NCBI RefSeq assembly: GCF_000687455.2
Contig: NZ_JGVW01000056.1
Span: forward strand, 36,305-100,304
Source: Burkholderia sp. lig30
Lineage (GTDB): Bacteria > Pseudomonadota > Gammaproteobacteria > Burkholderiales > Burkholderiaceae
DNA length: 64,000 nucleotides
Direction of reading: 5' to 3'
The position numbers were made by a program, and so were the translations under genes. The notes below the pieces were generated by a model. It did not search any database and was not told the DNA's origin. It saw nothing but the letters and a program-made list of their open reading frames with translations. Position 1 is the stretch's first letter; every line of letters starts with the position of its first letter. Below, one piece after another: positions 42,184 through 52,257 of this stretch.

Positions 42184-42330
42184 ATGATGAAGGCTCGCTG
42201 GTGGTGCGTGTTGTTGGCGGGATGGCTGGCGTGGACCCCGGTTCATGCGTGCGATTCGTACAGCCCGGGCAGTGACAGCGGCACGTCGTCCAGCCATTCC
42301 GGCCCCCCGCAGGGCCGGGGCGGCTATTGA
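42184..42330 (+). CDS. 48-residue putative secreted peptide
   Basis: This very short ORF encodes 48 residues: a signal-like N-terminus (MMKARWWCVLLAGWLAWTPVHA, charged then Trp/Leu-rich) followed by a Ser/Gly-rich, disordered tail CDSYSPGSDSGTSS... ending GGY. A cysteine directly follows the predicted cleavage site; VHAC is an imperfect lipobox, so lipidation is possible. GGAGGAG lies six bases upstream of the double ATG, and a strong terminator begins 14 bases after the stop, both of which favour a real gene. I do not recognise a family. It follows cobQ by 70 bases and may be cotranscribed. Confidence 0.6.
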   Translation: MMKARWWCVLLAGWLAWTPVHACDSYSPGSDSGTSSSHSGPPQGRGGY

Positions 42331-42343
42331 CCGGATCGGGAGC

Positions 42344-42372
42344 GGGGCATGTGCAGTCATGCCCCTTTTTTT
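42344..42372 (+). terminator. Terminator after the small secreted peptide
   Basis: GGGGCATG (42344-42351) and CATGCCCC (42358-42365) form a perfect 8-base stem with a 6-base loop and seven T residues follow. It ends the cobQ-peptide transcription unit. Confidence 0.93.
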
Positions 42373-42713
42373 GCTCAAATTGATTCCAATAGGGCGTCAA
42401 TTTAAGAAGGTTGACGTATTTATCGGCGATTTTGGTTTGAATTGGTGCGTGTCATCCCGACACATTTCGCATGGCATCCGACATGAACCCGAGCCGCTTG
42501 AACGATTTTGCGGCCACGCCGCTGCGCGTCGCGCTCGACGGGCAGGCCGCCGTCGCCCGCCAGGTCGCCTGACGCGGCGCCATCCCGCGGCAGCCTCGCG
42601 GCCGCCGTGCGGTTCCGGTCGCGCCGCATTTCCCGATATCATCGCTCCCTGCATCCGCATTCTGGCGGCGCCTGCCCGACGGCCGGCGCCGCACGGCTTT
42701 TCCGGGAGAATTC
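42373..42713. other. 341-base region between the terminator and the ParA-like gene
   Basis: The first 90 bases are distinctly A+T-rich. They contain the inverted pair AAATTGA (42377-42383) and TCAATTT (42397-42403) and a possible promoter, TTGATT (42380-42385) and TAAGAA (42403-42408), 17 bases apart. A 33-codon ORF (42471-42572) follows without a ribosome-binding site. The rest is ordinary GC-rich DNA leading to the ParA-like gene. Confidence 0.4.
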
Positions 42714-43343
42714 ATGACGGTGATCGTAGTGGCGAATCCGAAGGGCGGCGTGGGCAAGAGCACGCTGTCCACCAATCTGGCCGGTTATTTCGCGGCGCAA
42801 GGCGCGTGGGTCGCGCTCGCCGATCTAGACCGGCAGCAGTCCGCGCACGCGTGGCTCGACCTGCGCCCGGCGACGCTGCCGCTCATCGAGAGCTGGCAAC
42901 TGGAACCGGATTCGTCGGCGAAGCCGCCGCGCGGCCTCGAATACGCGGTGATCGACACGCCGGCCGGCCTGCACGGCAACCGGCTCAATGTCGCGCTCCA
43001 GCTGGCCGACAGGGTGATCGTGCCGCTGCAGCCGTCGATGTTCGACATCCTCGCGACCCAGCATTTTCTCGAGCGTCTGGCCGGCGAGAAGGCGGTGCGC
43101 AAGGGCAAGGTCGAGATCGGGATCGTCGGGATGCGGGTCGATCCCCGCACGCGTTCGGCCGAGCAGCTGCACCGGTTCGTCGAGGGACTGAAGCTGCCGG
43201 TGCTCGGCTACGTGCGCGACACGCAGAATTACGTGCAGCTCGCCGCGCACGGGCTGACGCTCTGGGACGTCGCGAAGAGCCGCGTCGAAAAGGATCTCGA
43301 GCAGTGGCGCCCGATCGTCGAATGGGCCGAGCGCCGGGCGTGA
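42714..43343 (+). CDS. ParA/MinD-superfamily ATPase
   Basis: This 209-residue protein is a short deviant-Walker ATPase with the P-loop KGGVGKST at residues 10-17, Walker A' DLDRQQSAHAWLDLR near 39 and a VIDTPAGLHGN switch near 78. It has no DNA-binding N-terminal domain and no ParB gene adjoins, so it is an orphan ParA of the type that positions cellular cargo, and not the chromosomal ParA. CGGGAG precedes ATG 42714. The cargo is unknown. Confidence 0.85.
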   Translation: MTVIVVANPKGGVGKSTLSTNLAGYFAAQGAWVALADLDRQQSAHAWLDLRPATLPLIESWQLEPDSSAKPPRGLEYAVIDTPAGLHGNRLNVALQLADRVIVPLQPSMFDILATQHFLERLAGEKAVRKGKVEIGIVGMRVDPRTRSAEQLHRFVEGLKLPVLGYVRDTQNYVQLAAHGLTLWDVAKSRVEKDLEQWRPIVEWAERRA

Positions 43344-43512
43344 CCGTGCGCGCCGGCCGGGTGGCCGGGACGACGCACGCGCACTGATTCGCGGCCGCGA
43401 TGAAAAACACCCCGGGGGCGGGATCGCCGTTCGGGGGGGCGGTTCTTCGGATCGGGCCTGGCAGGCCGGGGCACGCCGGCCGCGTCGCGCACCGGCCTAT
43501 GCGCTGCGCGAC

Positions 43513-43899
43513 TTACGACCAGCTTTGCGTCGGCACGTGGTCGCGGCTGCCCTTGATCTTGTTGTTGTCGTCGACGAACACGAGGTCCGGCTTCCAGCCT
43601 GCCTTCAGCTCTGCCTCGTCGACCACCGCGAACGCGGCGATGATGACGAGATCGCCGAGTTGCGCGCGGCGCGCAGCCGAGCCGTTCAGCGAGATCATCC
43701 CGCTGCCGCGCTCACCCTTGATCGCGTACGTCGAGAAACGCTCGCCGTTGTTGATGTTCCAGATGTCGATCCGCTCGTTTTCCGCGATGTTCGCGGCTTC
43801 GAGCAGGTCTTCGTCGATCGCGCACGAGCCTTCGTAGTGCAGCTCGCAGTGCGTGACCGTCACGCGATGGATCTTCGATTTCAGCATGTGGCGCTGCAT
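43513..43899 (-). CDS. panD: Aspartate 1-decarboxylase PanD
   Basis: This 128-residue pyruvoyl enzyme makes beta-alanine for pantothenate. Self-cleavage between Gly24 and Ser25 (YEGSCAID) generates the pyruvoyl group. The proenzyme length and the segments [20 protein letters not shown] and VIIAAF match the family. It follows panC by 44 bases on the same strand, and the two enzymes are consecutive in the pathway. Confidence 0.95.
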   Translation of the reverse strand: MQRHMLKSKIHRVTVTHCELHYEGSCAIDEDLLEAANIAENERIDIWNINNGERFSTYAIKGERGSGMISLNGSAARRAQLGDLVIIAAFAVVDEAELKAGWKPDLVFVDDNNKIKGSRDHVPTQSWS

Positions 43900-43943
43900 G
43901 GTGACTCCTTGATACGTGGTGTTGCACTGGCGGGCGGCGCCCG

Positions 43944-44789
<846 letters not shown>

Positions 44790-44992
44790 TTAGCGAGTTC
44801 CTCGCGCACATGCGCGTTGGCGCCGCGGCGGGCGGCGTCGGGGTCGGATCGGTGAAAACGACCGCGCGCGGGACGGCGCGTCGGGCGTCGGCGGATTGTA
44901 GTGGATTTGGCCGCGTAACGCACCGAAAAAAGCACGATCGTTCACTTTTTTACGCGTGGGCGAGCGCAAGCCTCGGTGGCTATTCGGGCGCG

Positions 44993-45865
44993 TCAGGCGG
45001 GCAGGTACGCGAGCCGCACGTAGATCGGCGCGAACGGCTCGGGCTGGGTGATCTCGACGAGCGATTCGCGTGCGAGCTCGAGCATCGCGATGAAGTTCAC
45101 GACGACGACCGGCACGCCGCGCGACGTGTCGAACAGTTCGGCGAATTCCATGAAGCGCGCGTTCTGCAGCTTGCGCAGGATCAGGCTCATGTGCTCGCGC
45201 ACCGACAGCTCCTCGCGGGAGATCTTGTGATGCTGGACGAGCTTCGCGCGCTTGAGCACGTCGGCCCACGCGGCGCGCAGGTCGGCCGAGTCGACGTCCG
45301 GGAAGCGCGGCGTGATGCTCTGCTCGATGTAGACCTCGGCGCGCAGGAAGTCGCGGCCGAGCTGAGGCAGCCGGTCGAGGCGTTGCGCGGCGAGCTTCAT
45401 CTGCTCGTATTCGAGGAGACGCCGCACCAGCTCGGCGCGCGGATCCTCCGCTTCCTCGCCGGTGTCGGCCTTCTTGACGGGCAGCAGCATCCGCGATTTG
45501 ATCTCGATGAGCATCGCGGCCATCAGCAGATACTCGGCGGCAAGCTCCAGATTCGTCGTGCGGATCTGGTCGACGTAGCCGAGATACTGCGCGGTGACCT
45601 GCGCCATCGGGATGTCGAGGACGTTGAAGTTCTGCTTGCGGATCAGGTAGAGCAGCAGATCCAGCGGGCCTTCGAACGTTTCGAGGAAAACCTCGAGCGC
45701 GTCCGGCGGGATGTACAGATCCTGCGGCAGCTTGAAGAGCGGCTCGCCGTACAGGCGCGCGAACGCCGCGATGCCGTCGACCGTGTCGGGCGTCGAGTCG
45801 GCGCCCGCCGGCGCGGCGACCGCGTGTTCCGGCGGGGCGGCGCTGGCCTCGTCGGCGGCGCTCAC
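44993..45865 (-). CDS. scpA: Segregation and condensation protein A ScpA
   Basis: This 290-residue kleisin bridges SMC heads in chromosome condensation. The N-terminal helical region includes FETFEGPLDLLLYLIRKQNFNVLDIPMAQVT, the family signature, and the C-terminal winged helix starts near residue 220. The start is GTG at 45865, four bases after the DUF3460 stop, with no clear ribosome-binding site, so translation probably depends on coupling. The first 30 residues are Ala-rich and disordered. Confidence 0.92.
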   Translation of the reverse strand: MSAADEASAAPPEHAVAAPAGADSTPDTVDGIAAFARLYGEPLFKLPQDLYIPPDALEVFLETFEGPLDLLLYLIRKQNFNVLDIPMAQVTAQYLGYVDQIRTTNLELAAEYLLMAAMLIEIKSRMLLPVKKADTGEEAEDPRAELVRRLLEYEQMKLAAQRLDRLPQLGRDFLRAEVYIEQSITPRFPDVDSADLRAAWADVLKRAKLVQHHKISREELSVREHMSLILRKLQNARFMEFAELFDTSRGVPVVVVNFIAMLELARESLVEITQPEPFAPIYVRLAYLPA

Positions 45866-45869
45866 GGCG

Positions 45870-46058
45870 TCAGAAGTTCTGGTAGTAGACGTACGACGTC
45901 TGCTTCACGCGCGACGTCTGTTGTGCCGAGCGCTCGTCCAGGTCGATCGGCTGCTTGTCCCACAGCAGTGCGCGGCCCTTGCGCTGCTCTTCTTCGAGCG
46001 TCGGCTTCTGTTGCTTGAGCTGGTTCAGGAATTGCGTGACGTCGGATTGGTACGGCAT
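45870..46058 (-). CDS. DUF3460 family small protein
   Basis: This 62-residue protein starts MPYQSDVTQFLNQLKQQKPTL and contains RKGRALLWDKQPIDLDE, the conserved core of DUF3460, a betaproteobacterial family of unknown function. It is soluble, basic and mostly helical. It lies four bases before scpA on the same strand, so a link with chromosome condensation is possible but untested. Confidence 0.88.
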   Translation of the reverse strand: MPYQSDVTQFLNQLKQQKPTLEEEQRKGRALLWDKQPIDLDERSAQQTSRVKQTSYVYYQNF

Positions 46059-46282
46059 GGCTTGGCTTTCCGTTTCAGGCGGCGCGGATGCGCCGGGATG
46101 GACGATGGCGGGATTTTACCGCAACGCGCGGAACAGCCGGTGCGAATCGCGCGTCGAACCCGCGGGCCGGCGCCTGCGGCGGGGCGTTGCGCGCAAGCGT
46201 CACCGCGGCGCGCAGGCGGGCGCGGCCGCCGGGGTGTGGTCAAATACAGGGTTTTGTAATCCAACCGGCAGCGAGGTCTTAT

Positions 46283-48094
46283 TTGGCAGGACAGGCGAGA
46301 CAGCAACGACAGCAACGGGCCGCCGCGCGTGGTGCCGATCGATCCGCGGCCCGTGCCGCGCGCCGTGCCGCGCGCGCCGTCCTCGCCGGCTGTCTGACCC
46401 TGCTCGCCGCGCTGCCCGCGTACGCGAAATACGATGTCGAGATCGACGCGCCGCGCGCGATCCGCAAGCTGCTCAAGCAGCACCTCGACATTGCGCGCTT
46501 CGCGAAGCGCGATGATCTCGGCAGCGACCAGTTCGACTTCCTCGTCACCGCGACGCCGCAGCAGGTGCGCGACCTGGTTGCGACGGAGGGCTACTTCTCG
46601 CCGGTCGTCCGCACCGACGTGCGCACGCGCGACGGCAAGCGCCGCGTGACGGTCGCGGTCGACCCGGGACAGGAGACGCGCGTGGCGTCGGTCGACCTGA
46701 CCTTCACCGGGCCGGTCGAGACCGAAGACCCGAAGCAGGAGGCCGCGACGCGCTTCGCGTTCTCGCTGAAGGCGGGCGAGCCGTTCACGCAGGGCGCCTG
46801 GGACGACGCGAAGCATGCGGCGCTGAAGCAATTGCAGTCGCGCCGCTATCTCGGCGCGAAGATCACCGCGTCCGAGGCGCGCATCGACCCGCTCACGCGG
46901 CGCGCGACGCTCGCGGTCACGTTCGACAGCGGGCCGACCTTCACGATCGGCGAGCTCGACGTGGACGGCGTGCGCCGCTATCCGGAGAAGATCGTCACCA
47001 ACGTGAATCCGCTGTCGGCCGGCGCGATCTACGACGTGCAGCGGATCGCCGAACTGCAGCGCCAGCTGCAGAGCACCCCGTACTACGCGAGCGTGGCGAT
47101 CGACGTCGCCGACGACCGCGAGAAGCCGGAGCGCACGCCGGTGCACGTGAAGGTCAGCGAGTATCAGTACAACAGCGTGCGCGGCGGGGTCGGCTACGCG
47201 ACCGACACCGGGCCGCATATCCAGGGCGCGTACACGTACCTGGACACCTTTGGCGCCGCGTGGCCGCTGACCGTGTCGGGCCGCATCGACCAGATCCAGC
47301 AATACGGGCAGATCCAGCTGTCGATGCCGCCCGGCACGCGCGCGTGGACCAACAGCGCGCTCGCGTCGTACACGAACACGAACGTCGCCGGCACGCACAT
47401 CTATAGCGCGCGGGGCGGCGTGCAGCGTACCCGCAGCGGCCAGTACATCGACTATGCGTATTCGCTGATGTTCTATCAGGACCGCCTCGACCAGAACGGC
47501 GCGGGGCCGACCACGAGCCGCGCGCTGGTGCCGCAGTGGGCGTGGACGCGGCGCAACGTCGACGACCCGCTGTTCCCGCGCTCGGGCAACCTGATTCACG
47601 CCGAGGCAGGCTTCGCGATCAAGGGCGCGCTGACCGACCAGACCTTCATCCGCGGCTACGCACGCGGCCAGCAGTACCTGCCGCTCGGCAAGCGCGACCT
47701 GTTCGTGTTTCGCGCGGAGCTGGGCGGCGTGTTCACCAGCGGCAGCTCGTCGGGCGTGCCGGCCTCGCTGCTGTTCCGCGCGGGCGGTTCGAATTCCGTG
47801 CGCGGCTACAGCTACCAGAGCATCGGCAACAGCGTCGACGGCTCGGTGCTGCCGAGCAAGTACCTGCTGACCGGCACGGCCGAGTACCAGCACTGGTTCA
47901 ACCGCGACTGGGGCGCGGCGACGTTTTTCGACATCGGCACGGCGGCCGACGCGTGGGGCGAGAAGGTGTTCTACCCGGGCGTCGGCATCGGCGCGCGCTG
48001 GCGCAGCCCGGTCGGGCCGATCAACTTCGACCTGGCTTACGGGCTGCGCAACCGGAGCGTGCGCCCGTACCTGACGCTCGGCGTCGCTTTCTGA
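46283..48094 (+). CDS. tamA: Outer-membrane translocation and assembly module protein TamA
   Basis: This 603-residue Omp85-family protein works with TamB in outer-membrane protein insertion and lipid transport. I place the start at TTG 46283, because GAGG lies seven bases upstream and no ATG fits; the next residues form a basic N-terminus and a signal peptide ending LPAYA. Three POTRA domains (about residues 45-290) precede a 16-strand barrel ending in Phe (TLGVAF). The VRGYSYQSIG segment corresponds to the conserved VRGY loop. tamB starts 28 bases downstream. Confidence 0.9.
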   Translation: MAGQARQQRQQRAAARGADRSAARAARRAARAVLAGCLTLLAALPAYAKYDVEIDAPRAIRKLLKQHLDIARFAKRDDLGSDQFDFLVTATPQQVRDLVATEGYFSPVVRTDVRTRDGKRRVTVAVDPGQETRVASVDLTFTGPVETEDPKQEAATRFAFSLKAGEPFTQGAWDDAKHAALKQLQSRRYLGAKITASEARIDPLTRRATLAVTFDSGPTFTIGELDVDGVRRYPEKIVTNVNPLSAGAIYDVQRIAELQRQLQSTPYYASVAIDVADDREKPERTPVHVKVSEYQYNSVRGGVGYATDTGPHIQGAYTYLDTFGAAWPLTVSGRIDQIQQYGQIQLSMPPGTRAWTNSALASYTNTNVAGTHIYSARGGVQRTRSGQYIDYAYSLMFYQDRLDQNGAGPTTSRALVPQWAWTRRNVDDPLFPRSGNLIHAEAGFAIKGALTDQTFIRGYARGQQYLPLGKRDLFVFRAELGGVFTSGSSSGVPASLLFRAGGSNSVRGYSYQSIGNSVDGSVLPSKYLLTGTAEYQHWFNRDWGAATFFDIGTAADAWGEKVFYPGVGIGARWRSPVGPINFDLAYGLRNRSVRPYLTLGVAF

Positions 48095-48122
48095 CCGAAC
48101 CGGTTCATTCACCACGACACGC

Positions 48123-51100
48123 ATGACGAAGGACGCACCCGACACCCCGCCGCCTCACGATCCGGAACCGCCCGCCGGCGCGGATGCGCCGCGCGCGCCC
48201 CGCGGGCCGCGCGTCGTTCGCGGCCTCGCCCGGACGCTCGCCGGCATCGCGGTCATCGTCGTCCTGGCCGCGGGCCTCGTGCTGGCTGCCGTGACGACCG
48301 AGCGCGGCACGCGGCTGGCGTGGCAGGCGGCCGTGAGCGTGCTCGGCGGGCGCTTGTCCGGCACGCTCGAAGGCGGCGCGCTCGCGACGGGCGTGCGTCT
48401 GTCGGATTTCGCATGGACCAGCCCGGGCGGCACCGGCACCGAAGTGCGGATCGATCGCGTCGCCGGCCGCTGGGCGCTGACCCGCGCGCCGTTGCGCCTG
48501 ACGGTCGGCTCGTTGCGGGCCGGCACGATCGACGTGCGGATCGCGCCGGGGCCGTCGACGCCGGCCGTGCTGCCGCAGGATCTGCGCGTGCCGCTGCAGC
48601 TGAGGATCGACGATCTGCGCGTCGAGCGCCTGACGATCCACGATGCCGGCTCGACCACCGAACTGGACAACCTGGCGTTGCGCGCGCGCAGCGACGGCCG
48701 TCGCCACACGCTTGCGCTGGAGCGGCTCGATACGCCGTTCGGCGCGCTCACCGCCCGCGCGACGCTCGACGGCGTGCGGCCGTTCGCGCTCACCGGCGAT
48801 GCGACCTACGCGGGCAAGCTGGCCGACGAGCCGGTCGACGCGCGGGCGCGCGTGTCCGGCTCGCTGGAGGCGCTCGTCGCCGATGTCGACGCGAGCGGGC
48901 TCAAGCTGGCCGGCCGCGCGCACGTCGAAGCGTCGCCGTTCGCGCCGGTGCCGCTCACGCGCGCGTCGATCGCGTTCGACCACGTCAATCCGCAGGCGAT
49001 CGCGCCGGGCGCACCGGCCGCCGATCTTGCCGTGCGCGCCGATCTGGCGCCGGCGCCGCCCGATCCGGCCCATCCCGGCGCGTTTGCGGTGACCGGCCCG
49101 GTGTCGATCGTCAACGCGAAGCCCGGCGTGCTCGGCGAGCATCTGCTGCCGCTCGTCGACGCGCGCGCGAACGTGCGGCTCGACGCGCATGCGCAGCGCA
49201 TCGACGGTCTGGCGCTGCGGCTGGTCCGCGACGGCAGCGTGACCGGCGGCGGCGCGCTCGCGGGCGGCAAGGGCCGCTTCGACCTCAAGGTCGCCAACCT
49301 CGACCTGAACGCGTTCGTGGCCGAGCTGCGGCCGATGCGGCTGGCCGGGCCGCTCGCCGTGACGCTCGCGCCCGGCGCACAGACCGTCGATTTCGCGCTG
49401 GCCGACCCGAAGCTGGCGCTCGGCGCGCGCGCGAAGGTCGTGCTGACGCCGCAGCAGACCGTGGTGACGGACGCGCGCGTGACGGCGGGCAAGGGGCGCA
49501 TCGACCTGACCGGCGTGTTCCGCCACGATGCGCGCGCGAGCTACGACGCGAAGGCGACGCTGACCGAATTCGATCCGCTGCTGCTCGCCGCGATGAGCGC
49601 GCCGAAAGCCGGCGCGGGCCGTGCGCCGGCGGCGCAGGGGCCGCGCGGCGCCACGCGCGTGAACGGCACGCTGACGGCATCGGGCGGCTTCGCGCCGGCG
49701 CTCTCGACCCGGGCGGCCTTCAAGCTCGGCGACAGCGTCTACGACGGCGTGCCGCTGACCGGGCAGGGCGTCGTGCAGCTGGCGGGCGCGCGCATCCTGC
49801 CAAGCAATGCGAACCTGTCGATCGCGGGCAACCGCGTCGAGCTGCACGGCAGCTTCGGTGCGCCCGGCGACCGGCTGCGTTTCGCCGTCGACGCGCCGCA
49901 GCTCGACCGCCTCGGCTTCGGCGTCGCCGGGCTGGTCAGGGCCCAGGGCGATCTGACGGGCAGCTTCGCGCATCCGAACGTCAGCGCGACCTACACGGCC
50001 CGCGGCGTCGTGTTCGGCGAGAACCGGATCGGCGCCGCGCAGGGCCGCGCGGACATCCGCGACGGCGCGCACGGCGCCCTCGTGTTCTCCGCCGACGCGA
50101 GCGACGTCGAGCTCGGCGCGCTGCAGCTCAAGACGCTGCGCGCGAATCTGGACGGCACCCGCGCGAAGCACACGCTCGAAGCGTCGGCGCTCGGCGCGGC
50201 CGGCGGCCGCGTGATCGACGTCACGCTCGCGGCGAACGGCGGCCTGACCGAGGGTCGCGACGGGATGCGCTGGGACGGCACCGTGACGCGCCTCGCGAAC
50301 CGCGGCACCCCCGCCGTCGCGCTGCAGACGCCGCTCGCCGTGTCGGCGGCCGGGCAGCGGGTGACGCTCGGCGCGTCGCGGCTCGTGCTCGAAGGCGCGG
50401 CGATCGACCTGAAGTCGTTCGTCTACGATCATGGCCAGCTGCGCTCGGCCGGCTCGGTGAGCGGCCTGTCGGTCGCCCGCTTCCTCGACGTCCGCCAGGA
50501 ACTGACCGGCAAGCGGCCGCCCGTGCGCACCGACGTCATCCTCGATGCAGACTGGGATTTCTCGGTCGGCGCGACGGCGAGCGGCTCGCTGCAGGTCCGG
50601 CGCCGCAGTGGCGACGTGACCGTCGAGACCCTGCGTGGCGTCGCGTCGCTCGGGCTGACCGACCTGTCGGCGCGTGCGGCGTTCGGCGCGGGCAACCGGT
50701 TGAACGTGACGCTGCGCGGGCACGCGAGCCGCGTCGGCACGCTCGACGCGAGCGTCGCGGTGCCGTTCGCGCTGCGCGGCGGCGCGCTGGCGCCGGCCGA
50801 CGACGGGCCGCTGTCGGGCCGCATCGACGCCGACGTGCCGTCGCTGAAGGCCACCGGCAGCCTGTTCGGGCCGAGCTACCTGCTCGGCGGGCGCGCGGCG
50901 CTGAAGCTCACGGTGGCGGGCACGCCGGCAAAGCCGAACCTGTCGGGAATGCTGACGGGCGACGACCTGTCGGCGACACTGGTCGACCAGGGCGTGCAGT
51001 TGAAGGACGGCATCGTGCGCGTGAAGCTGTCGGAGAACCTCGTCGAATTCCAGCAGGTCGAGTTCCACGGCGGCAGCGGCACGCTGCGCGCGATCGGCCG

Positions 51101-52145
51101 TGTGCGGCTCGACGGCGAGGCGCCCGACCTGACGGCGAGCATCGTCGCGGACAAGCTCGACCTGTTCGCCGCGCCGGACCGCAAGCTGTCGCTGTCGGGC
51201 AAGGCGACGGTCGCGAACGAGGGGCCGCACGGCGCGATCGGGATCGACGGCAAGTTCGTCGTCGACCGGGCGCTGTTCGACCTGCCGGAGCAGTCGGCGC
51301 CGCATCTGTCCGACGACGTCGTGATCGAGCGTCCCGGCGGCGGCACCGTGCGCGGCGAGACCAAGACCGGCACCGCGATCGCGAAGCCTCAGCCGGCGAC
51401 GGAGAAGCCGGCGCCGTCGCTCGCGCCGCGCGCGAACGTCGACATCGATCTCGGCAACAACTTCCGCTTCAAGGGCCACGGCGCGGATCTCGGGCTGCGC
51501 GGGACGATCACCGTGATGAACGCGCCCGGCGTGCCGCTGCGCGCGGTCGGCAACGTGCGCGTGACCGAAGGCTCGACCTATACGTCGTTCGGCCGCAAGC
51601 TCGCGATCGAGAACGGCTTCTTCACGTTCAACGGGCCGGTGTCGAATCCGGGCATCAACATCCTCGCGATGCGCCGCAACCAGGAGGTCGAGGCGGGCGT
51701 GCAGGTGACGGGCACGATCCAGACGCCGACCGTGAAGCTCGTGTCGGAGCCGAACGTGGCGGACAACGAGAAGCTGTCGTGGCTGCTGTTCGGGCACGGC
51801 ACCGACCAGGGCAACAACCTTGGCCAGCAGAACGCGATGACGGAGGCGCTCGCGCTGCTCGGCAGCGCGACCGGCAAGCGCGTCGCGCAGACCTTCGGTC
51901 TCGACGAATTCTCGATCGGGCGCAGCGAGGTCGGGCTGACGGATTCGCAGGTCGTGCAGGTGTCGAAGGCGATCAACGAGCGGCTCGTGCTCGGCTACGA
52001 GCAGGGGCTGGAGTCGGCCAGCAACGCGTTCAAGGCGACGCTCAACCTGTCGCGCTTCTGGTCGGTCTCCGCGTACGGCGGCACCTTCGAGGGCGTCGAC
52101 CTGAACTACACGCGGCGCTTCGATCGCTGGTGGCGCAGCCACTGA
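48123..52145 (+). CDS. tamB: Translocation and assembly module protein TamB
   Basis: This 1340-residue AsmA-like protein spans the periplasm from an N-terminal inner-membrane helix (about residues 30-60) to the outer membrane, where it meets TamA. The long middle is a beta-rich repetitive groove, and the C-terminal DUF490 domain includes LSWLLFGHGTDQGNN and QVSKAINERLVLGYEQGLESASN, which are conserved. Such proteins probably conduct lipids. The length is normal. The strong terminator at 52186 follows. Confidence 0.93.
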   Translation: MTKDAPDTPPPHDPEPPAGADAPRAPRGPRVVRGLARTLAGIAVIVVLAAGLVLAAVTTERGTRLAWQAAVSVLGGRLSGTLEGGALATGVRLSDFAWTSPGGTGTEVRIDRVAGRWALTRAPLRLTVGSLRAGTIDVRIAPGPSTPAVLPQDLRVPLQLRIDDLRVERLTIHDAGSTTELDNLALRARSDGRRHTLALERLDTPFGALTARATLDGVRPFALTGDATYAGKLADEPVDARARVSGSLEALVADVDASGLKLAGRAHVEASPFAPVPLTRASIAFDHVNPQAIAPGAPAADLAVRADLAPAPPDPAHPGAFAVTGPVSIVNAKPGVLGEHLLPLVDARANVRLDAHAQRIDGLALRLVRDGSVTGGGALAGGKGRFDLKVANLDLNAFVAELRPMRLAGPLAVTLAPGAQTVDFALADPKLALGARAKVVLTPQQTVVTDARVTAGKGRIDLTGVFRHDARASYDAKATLTEFDPLLLAAMSAPKAGAGRAPAAQGPRGATRVNGTLTASGGFAPALSTRAAFKLGDSVYDGVPLTGQGVVQLAGARILPSNANLSIAGNRVELHGSFGAPGDRLRFAVDAPQLDRLGFGVAGLVRAQGDLTGSFAHPNVSATYTARGVVFGENRIGAAQGRADIRDGAHGALVFSADASDVELGALQLKTLRANLDGTRAKHTLEASALGAAGGRVIDVTLAANGGLTEGRDGMRWDGTVTRLANRGTPAVALQTPLAVSAAGQRVTLGASRLVLEGAAIDLKSFVYDHGQLRSAGSVSGLSVARFLDVRQELTGKRPPVRTDVILDADWDFSVGATASGSLQVRRRSGDVTVETLRGVASLGLTDLSARAAFGAGNRLNVTLRGHASRVGTLDASVAVPFALRGGALAPADDGPLSGRIDADVPSLKATGSLFGPSYLLGGRAALKLTVAGTPAKPNLSGMLTGDDLSATLVDQGVQLKDGIVRVKLSENLVEFQQVEFHGGSGTLRAIGRVRLDGEAPDLTASIVADKLDLFAAPDRKLSLSGKATVANEGPHGAIGIDGKFVVDRALFDLPEQSAPHLSDDVVIERPGGGTVRGETKTGTAIAKPQPATEKPAPSLAPRANVDIDLGNNFRFKGHGADLGLRGTITVMNAPGVPLRAVGNVRVTEGSTYTSFGRKLAIENGFFTFNGPVSNPGINILAMRRNQEVEAGVQVTGTIQTPTVKLVSEPNVADNEKLSWLLFGHGTDQGNNLGQQNAMTEALALLGSATGKRVAQTFGLDEFSIGRSEVGLTDSQVVQVSKAINERLVLGYEQGLESASNAFKATLNLSRFWSVSAYGGTFEGVDLNYTRRFDRWWRSH

Positions 52146-52185
52146 CGACGGCGCGGCGGACGGACCCGCCGCTGCCCGGACAACA

Positions 52186-52215
52186 AAAAACCCCGCGCGG
52201 ATGCGCGGGGTTTTT
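52186..52215 (+). terminator. Bidirectional terminator between tamB and metG
   Basis: AAAAACCCCGCGC (52186-52198) pairs perfectly with GCGCGGGGTTTTT (52203-52215) around a GGAT tetraloop, with A and T runs on the outer sides. It serves both convergent genes. Confidence 0.93.
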
Positions 52216-52257
52216 GGCGGCTGGCACGCGGGTGCGCGGACGCACCCGCCGGCGCTG

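Noticed and set aside
42471..42572. A 33-codon ORF before the ParA-like gene
   Set aside because: It has no ribosome-binding site and no recognisable product, and its composition matches surrounding noncoding DNA.
43344..43512. A terminator for panD in the ParA-panD gap
   Set aside because: The only T run on the minus strand follows a CCCCGGGG palindrome with no loop, so no stable terminator hairpin could be drawn.
48105..52142. A 1345-codon open frame on the minus strand opposite tamB, and similar long antisense frames opposite livH-livM and the decarboxylase
   Set aside because: They are Arg/His-rich shadow frames produced by high GC; the plus-strand frames encode recognisable conserved proteins.
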